Below, in pieces: positions 10,901-22,900 of a stretch of DNA of 64,000 bases. The position numbers were made by a program, and so were the translations under genes. The DNA is from Spodoptera frugiperda (Eukaryota > Arthropoda > Insecta > Lepidoptera > Noctuidae), in NCBI RefSeq assembly GCF_023101765.2, contig NC_064232.1, positions 5,649,933 through 5,713,932 of the forward strand, read 5' to 3'. The notes below the pieces were generated by a model, which saw only the letters and a list, made by a program, of their open reading frames with translations, ran no database searches and was not told the DNA's origin. Each line of letters begins with the position of its first letter. Within the stretch, counting starts at the first letter, position 1.

Positions 10901-13900
10901 TGTATGGCGCGCAGGTTGTATGTGTATAAGTCAGTGACTCACCAGTACGAGGTTGTTGACGGCCTGCATGAGCGCGTCCTGGTGTATGGCGCGCAGGTTG
11001 TATGTGTATAAGTCAGTGACTCACCAGTACGAGGTTGTTGACGGCCTGCATGAGCGCGTCCTGGTGTATGGCGCGCAGGTTGTATGTGTATAAGTCAGTG
11101 ACTCACCAGTACGAGGTTGTTGACGGCCTGCATGAGCGCGTCCTGGTGTATGGCGCGCAGGTTGTATGTGTATAAGTCAGTGACTCACCAGTACGAGGTT
11201 GTTGACGGCCTGCATGAGCGCGTCCTGGTGTATGGCGCGCAGGTTGTATGTGTATAAGTCAGTGACTCACCAGTACGAGGTTGTTGACGGCCTGCATGAG
11301 CGCGTCCTGGTGTATGGCGCGCAGGTTGTATGTGTATAAGTCAGTGACTCACCAGTACGAGGTTGTTGACGGCCTGCATGAGCGCGTCCTGGTGTATGGC
11401 GCGCAGGTTGTATGTGTATAAGTCAGTGACTCACCAGTACGAGGTTGTTGACGGCCTGCATGAGCGCGTCCTGGTGTATGGCGCGCAGGTTGTATGTGTA
11501 TAAGTCAGTGACTCACCAGTACGAGGTTGTTGACGGCCTGCATGAGCGCGTCCTGGTGTATGGCGCGCAGGTTGTATGTGTATAAGTCAGTGACTCACCA
11601 GTACGAGGTTGTTGACGGCCTGCATGAGCGCGTCCTGGTGTATGGCGCGCAGGTTGTATGTGTATAAGTCAGTGACTCACCAGTACGAGGTTGTTGACGG
11701 CCTGCATGAGCGCGTCCTGGTGTATGGCGCGCAGGTTGTATGTGTATAAGTCAGTGACTCACCAGTACGAGGTTGTTGACGGCCTGCATGAGCGCGTCCT
11801 GGTGTATGGCGCGCAGGTTGTATGTGTATAAGTCAGTGACTCACCAGTACGAGGTTGTTGACGGCCTGCATGAGCGCGTCCTGGTGTATGGCGCGCAGGT
11901 TGTATGTGTATAAGTCAGTGACTCACCAGTACGAGGTTGTTGACGGCCTGCATGAGCGCGTCCTGGTGTATGGCGCGCAGGTTGTATGTGTATAAGTCAG
12001 TGACTCACCAGTACGAGGTTGTTGACGGCCTGCATGAGCGCGTCCTGGTGTATGGCGCGCAGGTTGTATGTGTATAAGTCAGTGACTCACCAGTACGAGG
12101 TTGTTGACGGCCTGCATGAGCGCGTCCTGGTGTATGGCGCGCAGGTTGTATGTGTATAAGTCAGTGACTCACCAGTACGAGGTTGTTGACGGCCTGCATG
12201 AGCGCGTCCTGGTGTATGGCGCGCAGGTTGTATGTGTATAAGTCAGTGACTCACCAGTACGAGGTTGTTGACGGCCTGCATGAGCGCGTCCTGGTGTATG
12301 GCGCGCAGGTTGTATGTGTATAAGTCAGTGACTCACCAGTACGAGGTTGTTGACGGCCTGCATGAGCGCGTCCTGGTGTATGGCGCGCAGGTTGTATGTG
12401 TATAAGTCAGTGACTCACCAGTACGAGGTTGTTGACGGCCTGCATGAGCGCGTCCTGGTGTATGGCGCGCAGGTTGTATGTGTATAAGTCAGTGACTCAC
12501 CAGTACGAGGTTGTTGACGGCCTGCATGAGCGCGTCCTGGTGTATGGCGCGCAGGTTGTATGTGTATAAGTCAGTGACTCACCAGTACGAGGTTGTTGAC
12601 GGCCTGCATGAGCGCGTCCTGGTGTATGGCGCGCAGGTTGTATGTGTATAAGTCAGTGACTCACCAGTACGAGGTTGTTGACGGCCTGCATGAGCGCGTC
12701 CTGGTGTATGGCGCGCAGGTTGTATGTGTATAAGTCAGTGACTCACCAGTACGAGGTTGTTGACGGCCTGCATGAGCGCGTCCTGGTGTATGGCGCGCAG
12801 GTTGTATGTGTATAAGTCAGTGACTCACCAGTACGAGGTTGTTGACGGCCTGCATGAGCGCGTCCTGGTGTATGGCGCGCAGGTTGTATGTGTATAAGTC
12901 AGTGACTCACCAGTACGAGGTTGTTGACGGCCTGCATGAGCGCGTCCTGGTGTATGGCGCGCAGGTTGTATGTGTATAAGTCAGTGACTCACCAGTACGA
13001 GGTTGTTGACGGCCTGCATGAGCGCGTCCTGGTGTATGGCGCGCAGGTTGTATGTGTATAAGTCAGTGACTCACCAGTACGAGGTTGTTGACGGCCTGCA
13101 TGAGCGCGTCCTGGTGTATGGCGCGCAGGTTGTATGTGTATAAGTCAGTGACTCACCAGTACGAGGTTGTTGACGGCCTGCATGAGCGCGTCCTGGTGTA
13201 TGGCGCGCAGGTTGTATGTGTATAAGTCAGTGACTCACCAGTACGAGGTTGTTGACGGCCTGCATGAGCGCGTCCTGGTGTATGGCGCGCAGGTTGTATG
13301 TGTATAAGTCAGTGACTCACCAGTACGAGGTTGTTGACGGCCTGCATGAGCGCGTCCTGGTGTATGGCGCGCAGGTTGTATGTGTATAAGTCAGTGACTC
13401 ACCAGTACGAGGTTGTTGACGGCCTGCATGAGCGCGTCCTGGTGTATGGCGCGCAGGTTGTATGTGTATAAGTCAGTGACTCACCAGTACGAGGTTGTTG
13501 ACGGCCTGCATGAGCGCGTCCTGGTGTATGGCGCGCAGGTTGTATGTGTATAAGTCAGTGACTCACCAGTACGAGGTTGTTGACGGCCTGCATGAGCGCG
13601 TCCTGGTGTATGGCGCGCAGGTTGTATGTGTATAAGTCAGTGACTCACCAGTACGAGGTTGTTGACGGCCTGCATGAGCGCGTCCTGGTGTATGGCGCGC
13701 AGGTTGTATGTGTATAAGTCAGTGACTCACCAGTACGAGGTTGTTGACGGCCTGCATGAGCGCGTCCTGGTGTATGGCGCGCAGGTTGTATGTGTATAAG
13801 TCAGTGACTCACCAGTACGAGGTTGTTGACGGCCTGCATGAGCGCGTCCTGGTGTATGGCGCGCAGGTTGTATGTGTATAAGTCAGTGACTCACCAGTAC

Positions 13901-16900
13901 GAGGTTGTTGACGGCCTGCATGAGCGCGTCCTGGTGTATGGCGCGCAGGTTGTATGTGTATAAGTCAGTGACTCACCAGTACGAGGTTGTTGACGGCCTG
14001 CATGAGCGCGTCCTGGTGTATGGCGCGCAGGTTGTATGTGTATAAGTCAGTGACTCACCAGTACGAGGTTGTTGACGGCCTGCATGAGCGCGTCCTGGTG
14101 TATGGCGCGCAGGTTGTATGTGTATAAGTCAGTGACTCACCAGTACGAGGTTGTTGACGGCCTGCATGAGCGCGTCCTGGTGTATGGCGCGCAGGTTGTA
14201 TGTGTATAAGTCAGTGACTCACCAGTACGAGGTTGTTGACGGCCTGCATGAGCGCGTCCTGGTGTATGGCGCGCAGGTTGTATGTGTATAAGTCAGTGAC
14301 TCACCAGTACGAGGTTGTTGACGGCCTGCATGAGCGCGTCCTGGTGTATGGCGCGCAGGTTGTATGTGTATAAGTCAGTGACTCACCAGTACGAGGTTGT
14401 TGACGGCCTGCATGAGCGCGTCCTGGTGTATGGCGCGCAGGTTGTATGTGTATAAGTCAGTGACTCACCAGTACGAGGTTGTTGACGGCCTGCATGAGCG
14501 CGTCCTGGTGTATGGCGCGCAGGTTGTATGTGTATAAGTCAGTGACTCACCAGTACGAGGTTGTTGACGGCCTGCATGAGCGCGTCCTGGTGTATGGCGC
14601 GCAGGTTGTATGTGTATAAGTCAGTGACTCACCAGTACGAGGTTGTTGACGGCCTGCATGAGCGCGTCCTGGTGTATGGCGCGCAGGTTGTATGTGTATA
14701 AGTCAGTGACTCACCAGTACGAGGTTGTTGACGGCCTGCATGAGCGCGTCCTGGTGTATGGCGCGCAGGTTGTATGTGTATAAGTCAGTGACTCACCAGT
14801 ACGAGGTTGTTGACGGCCTGCATGAGCGCGTCCTGGTGTATGGCGCGCAGGTTGTATGTGTATAAGTCAGTGACTCACCAGTACGAGGTTGTTGACGGCC
14901 TGCATGAGCGCGTCCTGGTGTATGGCGCGCAGGTTGTATGTGTATAAGTCAGTGACTCACCAGTACGAGGTTGTTGACGGCCTGCATGAGCGCGTCCTGG
15001 TGTATGGCGCGCAGGTTGTATGTGTATAAGTCAGTGACTCACCAGTACGAGGTTGTTGACGGCCTGCATGAGCGCGTCCTGGTGTATGGCGCGCAGGTTG
15101 TATGTGTATAAGTCAGTGACTCACCAGTACGAGGTTGTTGACGGCCTGCATGAGCGCGTCCTGGTGTATGGCGCGCAGGTTGTATGTGTATAAGTCAGTG
15201 ACTCACCAGTACGAGGTTGTTGACGGCCTGCATGAGCGCGTCCTGGTGTATGGCGCGCAGGTTGTATGTGTATAAGTCAGTGACTCACCAGTACGAGGTT
15301 GTTGACGGCCTGCATGAGCGCGTCCTGGTGTATGGCGCGCAGGTTGTATGTGTATAAGTCAGTGACTCACCAGTACGAGGTTGTTGACGGCCTGCATGAG
15401 CGCGTCCTGGTGTATGGCGCGCAGGTTGTATGTGTATAAGTCAGTGACTCACCAGTACGAGGTTGTTGACGGCCTGCATGAGCGCGTCCTGGTGTATGGC
15501 GCGCAGGTTGTATGTGTATAAGTCAGTGACTCACCAGTACGAGGTTGTTGACGGCCTGCATGAGCGCGTCCTGGTGTATGGCGCGCAGGTTGTATGTGTA
15601 TAAGTCAGTGACTCACCAGTACGAGGTTGTTGACGGCCTGCATGAGCGCGTCCTGGTGTATGGCGCGCAGGTTGTATGTGTATAAGTCAGTGACTCACCA
15701 GTACGAGGTTGTTGACGGCCTGCATGAGCGCGTCCTGGTGTATGGCGCGCAGGTTGTATGTGTATAAGTCAGTGACTCACCAGTACGAGGTTGTTGACGG
15801 CCTGCATGAGCGCGTCCTGGTGTATGGCGCGCAGGTTGTATGTGTATAAGTCAGTGACTCACCAGTACGAGGTTGTTGACGGCCTGCATGAGCGCGTCCT
15901 GGTGTATGGCGCGCAGGTTGTATGTGTATAAGTCAGTGACTCACCAGTACGAGGTTGTTGACGGCCTGCATGAGCGCGTCCTGGTGTATGGCGCGCAGGT
16001 TGTATGTGTATAAGTCAGTGACTCACCAGTACGAGGTTGTTGACGGCCTGCATGAGCGCGTCCTGGTGTATGGCGCGCAGGTTGTATGTGTATAAGTCAG
16101 TGACTCACCAGTACGAGGTTGTTGACGGCCTGCATGAGCGCGTCCTGGTGTATGGCGCGCAGGTTGTATGTGTATAAGTCAGTGACTCACCAGTACGAGG
16201 TTGTTGACGGCCTGCATGAGCGCGTCCTGGTGTATGGCGCGCAGGTTGTATGTGTATAAGTCAGTGACTCACCAGTACGAGGTTGTTGACGGCCTGCATG
16301 AGCGCGTCCTGGTGTATGGCGCGCAGGTTGTATGTGTATAAGTCAGTGACTCACCAGTACGAGGTTGTTGACGGCCTGCATGAGCGCGTCCTGGTGTATG
16401 GCGCGCAGGTTGTATGTGTATAAGTCAGTGACTCACCAGTACGAGGTTGTTGACGGCCTGCATGAGCGCGTCCTGGTGTATGGCGCGCAGGTTGTATGTG
16501 TATAAGTCAGTGACTCACCAGTACGAGGTTGTTGACGGCCTGCATGAGCGCGTCCTGGTGTATGGCGCGCAGGTTGTATGTGTATAAGTCAGTGACTCAC
16601 CAGTACGAGGTTGTTGACGGCCTGCATGAGCGCGTCCTGGTGTATGGCGCGCAGGTTGTATGTGTATAAGTCAGTGACTCACCAGTACGAGGTTGTTGAC
16701 GGCCTGCATGAGCGCGTCCTGGTGTATGGCGCGCAGGTTGTATGTGTATAAGTCAGTGACTCACCAGTACGAGGTTGTTGACGGCCTGCATGAGCGCGTC
16801 CTGGTGTATGGCGCGCAGGTTGTATGTGTATAAGTCAGTGACTCACCAGTACGAGGTTGTTGACGGCCTGCATGAGCGCGTCCTGGTGTATGGCGCGCAG

Positions 16901-19900
16901 GTTGTATGTGTATAAGTCAGTGACTCACCAGTACGAGGTTGTTGACGGCCTGCATGAGCGCGTCCTGGTGTATGGCGCGCAGGTTGTATGTGTATAAGTC
17001 AGTGACTCACCAGTACGAGGTTGTTGACGGCCTGCATGAGCGCGTCCTGGTGTATGGCGCGCAGGTTGTATGTGTATAAGTCAGTGACTCACCAGTACGA
17101 GGTTGTTGACGGCCTGCATGAGCGCGTCCTGGTGTATGGCGCGCAGGTTGTATGTGTATAAGTCAGTGACTCACCAGTACGAGGTTGTTGACGGCCTGCA
17201 TGAGCGCGTCCTGGTGTATGGCGCGCAGGTTGTATGTGTATAAGTCAGTGACTCACCAGTACGAGGTTGTTGACGGCCTGCATGAGCGCGTCCTGGTGTA
17301 TGGCGCGCAGGTTGTATGTGTATAAGTCAGTGACTCACCAGTACGAGGTTGTTGACGGCCTGCATGAGCGCGTCCTGGTGTATGGCGCGCAGGTTGTATG
17401 TGTATAAGTCAGTGACTCACCAGTACGAGGTTGTTGACGGCCTGCATGAGCGCGTCCTGGTGTATGGCGCGCAGGTTGTATGTGTATAAGTCAGTGACTC
17501 ACCAGTACGAGGTTGTTGACGGCCTGCATGAGCGCGTCCTGGTGTATGGCGCGCAGGTTGTATGTGTATAAGTCAGTGACTCACCAGTACGAGGTTGTTG
17601 ACGGCCTGCATGAGCGCGTCCTGGTGTATGGCGCGCAGGTTGTATGTGTATAAGTCAGTGACTCACCAGTACGAGGTTGTTGACGGCCTGCATGAGCGCG
17701 TCCTGGTGTATGGCGCGCAGGTTGTATGTGTATAAGTCAGTGACTCACCAGTACGAGGTTGTTGACGGCCTGCATGAGCGCGTCCTGGTGTATGGCGCGC
17801 AGGTTGTATGTGTATAAGTCAGTGACTCACCAGTACGAGGTTGTTGACGGCCTGCATGAGCGCGTCCTGGTGTATGGCGCGCAGGTTGTATGTGTATAAG
17901 TCAGTGACTCACCAGTACGAGGTTGTTGACGGCCTGCATGAGCGCGTCCTGGTGTATGGCGCGCAGGTTGTATGTGTATAAGTCAGTGACTCACCAGTAC
18001 GAGGTTGTTGACGGCCTGCATGAGCGCGTCCTGGTGTATGGCGCGCAGGTTGTATGTGTATAAGTCAGTGACTCACCAGTACGAGGTTGTTGACGGCCTG
18101 CATGAGCGCGTCCTGGTGTATGGCGCGCAGGTTGTATGTGTATAAGTCAGTGACTCACCAGTACGAGGTTGTTGACGGCCTGCATGAGCGCGTCCTGGTG
18201 TATGGCGCGCAGGTTGTATGTGTATAAGTCAGTGACTCACCAGTACGAGGTTGTTGACGGCCTGCATGAGCGCGTCCTGGTGTATGGCGCGCAGGTTGTA
18301 TGTGTATAAGTCAGTGACTCACCAGTACGAGGTTGTTGACGGCCTGCATGAGCGCGTCCTGGTGTATGGCGCGCAGGTTGTATGTGTATAAGTCAGTGAC
18401 TCACCAGTACGAGGTTGTTGACGGCCTGCATGAGCGCGTCCTGGTGTATGGCGCGCAGGTTGTATGTGTATAAGTCAGTGACTCACCAGTACGAGGTTGT
18501 TGACGGCCTGCATGAGCGCGTCCTGGTGTATGGCGCGCAGGTTGTATGTGTATAAGTCAGTGACTCACCAGTACGAGGTTGTTGACGGCCTGCATGAGCG
18601 CGTCCTGGTGTATGGCGCGCAGGTTGTATGTGTATAAGTCAGTGACTCACCAGTACGAGGTTGTTGACGGCCTGCATGAGCGCGTCCTGGTGTATGGCGC
18701 GCAGGTTGTATGTGTATAAGTCAGTGACTCACCAGTACGAGGTTGTTGACGGCCTGCATGAGCGCGTCCTGGTGTATGGCGCGCAGGTTGTATGTGTATA
18801 AGTCAGTGACTCACCAGTACGAGGTTGTTGACGGCCTGCATGAGCGCGTCCTGGTGTATGGCGCGCAGGTTGTATGTGTATAAGTCAGTGACTCACCAGT
18901 ACGAGGTTGTTGACGGCCTGCATGAGCGCGTCCTGGTGTATGGCGCGCAGGTTGTATGTGTATAAGTCAGTGACTCACCAGTACGAGGTTGTTGACGGCC
19001 TGCATGAGCGCGTCCTGGTGTATGGCGCGCAGGTTGTATGTGTATAAGTCAGTGACTCACCAGTACGAGGTTGTTGACGGCCTGCATGAGCGCGTCCTGG
19101 TGTATGGCGCGCAGGTTGTATGTGTATAAGTCAGTGACTCACCAGTACGAGGTTGTTGACGGCCTGCATGAGCGCGTCCTGGTGTATGGCGCGCAGGTTG
19201 TATGTGTATAAGTCAGTGACTCACCAGTACGAGGTTGTTGACGGCCTGCATGAGCGCGTCCTGGTGTATGGCGCGCAGGTTGTATGTGTATAAGTCAGTG
19301 ACTCACCAGTACGAGGTTGTTGACGGCCTGCATGAGCGCGTCCTGGTGTATGGCGCGCAGGTTGTATGTGTATAAGTCAGTGACTCACCAGTACGAGGTT
19401 GTTGACGGCCTGCATGAGCGCGTCCTGGTGTATGGCGCGCAGGTTGTATGTGTATAAGTCAGTGACTCACCAGTACGAGGTTGTTGACGGCCTGCATGAG
19501 CGCGTCCTGGTGTATGGCGCGCAGGTTGTATGTGTATAAGTCAGTGACTCACCAGTACGAGGTTGTTGACGGCCTGCATGAGCGCGTCCTGGTGTATGGC
19601 GCGCAGGTTGTATGTGTATAAGTCAGTGACTCACCAGTACGAGGTTGTTGACGGCCTGCATGAGCGCGTCCTGGTGTATGGCGCGCAGGTTGTATGTGTA
19701 TAAGTCAGTGACTCACCAGTACGAGGTTGTTGACGGCCTGCATGAGCGCGTCCTGGTGTATGGCGCGCAGGTTGTATGTGTATAAGTCAGTGACTCACCA
19801 GTACGAGGTTGTTGACGGCCTGCATGAGCGCGTCCTGGTGTATGGCGCGCAGGTTGTATGTGTATAAGTCAGTGACTCACCAGTACGAGGTTGTTGACGG

Positions 19901-22900
19901 CCTGCATGAGCGCGTCCTGGTGTATGGCGCGCAGGTTGTATGTGTATAAGTCAGTGACTCACCAGTACGAGGTTGTTGACGGCCTGCATGAGCGCGTCCT
20001 GGTGTATGGCGCGCAGGTTGTATGTGTATAAGTCAGTGACTCACCAGTACGAGGTTGTTGACGGCCTGCATGAGCGCGTCCTGGTGTATGGCGCGCAGGT
20101 TGTATGTGTATAAGTCAGTGACTCACCAGTACGAGGTTGTTGACGGCCTGCATGAGCGCGTCCTGGTGTATGGCGCGCAGGTTGTATGTGTATAAGTCAG
20201 TGACTCACCAGTACGAGGTTGTTGACGGCCTGCATGAGCGCGTCCTGGTGTATGGCGCGCAGGTTGTATGTGTATAAGTCAGTGACTCACCAGTACGAGG
20301 TTGTTGACGGCCTGCATGAGCGCGTCCTGGTGTATGGCGCGCAGGTTGTATGTGTATAAGTCAGTGACTCACCAGTACGAGGTTGTTGACGGCCTGCATG
20401 AGCGCGTCCTGGTGTATGGCGCGCAGGTTGTATGTGTATAAGTCAGTGACTCACCAGTACGAGGTTGTTGACGGCCTGCATGAGCGCGTCCTGGTGTATG
20501 GCGCGCAGGTTGTATGTGTATAAGTCAGTGACTCACCAGTACGAGGTTGTTGACGGCCTGCATGAGCGCGTCCTGGTGTATGGCGCGCAGGTTGTATGTG
20601 TATAAGTCAGTGACTCACCAGTACGAGGTTGTTGACGGCCTGCATGAGCGCGTCCTGGTGTATGGCGCGCAGGTTGTATGTGTATAAGTCAGTGACTCAC
20701 CAGTACGAGGTTGTTGACGGCCTGCATGAGCGCGTCCTGGTGTATGGCGCGCAGGTTGTATGTGTATAAGTCAGTGACTCACCAGTACGAGGTTGTTGAC
20801 GGCCTGCATGAGCGCGTCCTGGTGTATGGCGCGCAGGTTGTATGTGTATAAGTCAGTGACTCACCAGTACGAGGTTGTTGACGGCCTGCATGAGCGCGTC
20901 CTGGTGTATGGCGCGCAGGTTGTATGTGTATAAGTCAGTGACTCACCAGTACGAGGTTGTTGACGGCCTGCATGAGCGCGTCCTGGTGTATGGCGCGCAG
21001 GTTGTATGTGTATAAGTCAGTGACTCACCAGTACGAGGTTGTTGACGGCCTGCATGAGCGCGTCCTGGTGTATGGCGCGCAGGTTGTATGTGTATAAGTC
21101 AGTGACTCACCAGTACGAGGTTGTTGACGGCCTGCATGAGCGCGTCCTGGTGTATGGCATGGCGCAGGTTGTATGTGTATAAGTCAGTGACTCACCAGTA
21201 CGAGGTTGTTGACGGCCTGCATGAGCGCGTCCTGGTGTATGGCGCGCAGGTTGTATGTGTATAAGTCAGTGACTCACCAGTACGAGGTTGTTGACGGCCT
21301 GCATGAGCGCGTCCTGGTGTATGGCATGGCGCAGGTTGTATGTGTATAAGTCAGTGACTCACCAGTACGAGGTTGTTGACGGCCTGCATGAGCGCGTCCT
21401 GGTGTATGGCGCGCAGGTTGTATGTGTATAAGTCAGTGACTCACCAGTACGAGGTTGTTGACGGCCTGCATGAGCGCGTCCTGGTGTATGGCGCGCAGGT
21501 TGTATGTGTATAAGTCAGTGACTCACCAGTACGAGGTTGTTGACGGCCTGCATGAGCGCGTCCTGGTGTATGGCGCGCAGGTTGTATGTGTATAAGTCAG
21601 TGACTCACCAGTACGAGGTTGTTGACGGCCTGCATGAGCGCGTCCTGGTGTATGGCGCGCAGGTTGTATGTGTATAAGTCAGTGACTCACCAGTACGAGG
21701 TTGTTGACGGCCTGCATGAGCGCGTCCTGGTGTATGGCGCGCAGGTTGTATGTGTATAAGTCAGTGACTCACCAGTACGAGGTTGTTGACGGCCTGCATG
21801 AGCGCGTCCTGGTGTATGGCGCGCAGGTTGTATGTGTATAAGTCAGTGACTCACCAGTACGAGGTTGTTGACGGCCTGCATGAGCGCGTCCTGGTGTATG
21901 GCGCGCAGGTTGTATGTGTATAAGTCAGTGACTCACCAGTACGAGGTTGTTGACGGCCTGCATGAGCGCGTCCTGGTGTATGGCGCGCAGGTTGTATGTG
22001 TATAAGTCAGTGACTCACCAGTACGAGGTTGTTGACGGCCTGCATGAGCGCGTCCTGGTGTATGGCGCGCAGGTTGTATGTGTATAAGTCAGTGACTCAC
22101 CAGTACGAGGTTGTTGACGGCCTGCATGAGCGCGTCCTGGTGTATGGCGCGCAGGTTGTATGTGTATAAGTCAGTGACTCACCAGTACGAGGTTGTTGAC
22201 GGCCTGCATGAGCGCGTCCTGGTGTATGGCGCGCAGGTTGTATGTGTATAAGTCAGTGACTCACCAGTACGAGGTTGTTGACGGCCTGCATGAGCGCGTC
22301 CTGGTGTATGGCGCGCAGGTTGTATGTGTATAAGTCAGTGACTCACCAGTACGAGGTTGTTGACGGCCTGCATGAGCGCGTCCTGGTGTATGGCGCGCAG
22401 GTTGTATGTGTATAAGTCAGTGACTCACCAGTACGAGGTTGTTGACGGCCTGCATGAGCGCGTCCTGGTGTATGGCGCGCAGGTTGTATGTGTATAAGTC
22501 AGTGACTCACCAGTACGAGGTTGTTGACGGCCTGCATGAGCGCGTCCTGGTGTATGGCGCGCAGGTTGTATGTGTATAAGTCAGTGACTCACCAGTACGA
22601 GGTTGTTGACGGCCTGCATGAGCGCGTCCTGGTGTATGGCGCGCAGGTTGTATGTGTATAAGTCAGTGACTCACCAGTACGAGGTTGTTGACGGCCTGCA
22701 TGAGCGCGTCCTGGTGTATGGCGCGCAGGTTGTATGTGTATAAGTCAGTGACTCACCAGTACGAGGTTGTTGACGGCCTGCATGAGCGCGTCCTGGTGTA
22801 TGGCGCGCAGGTTGTATGTGTATAAGTCAGTGACTCACCAGTACGAGGTTGTTGACGGCCTGCATGAGCGCGTCCTGGTGTATGGCGCGCAGGTTGTATG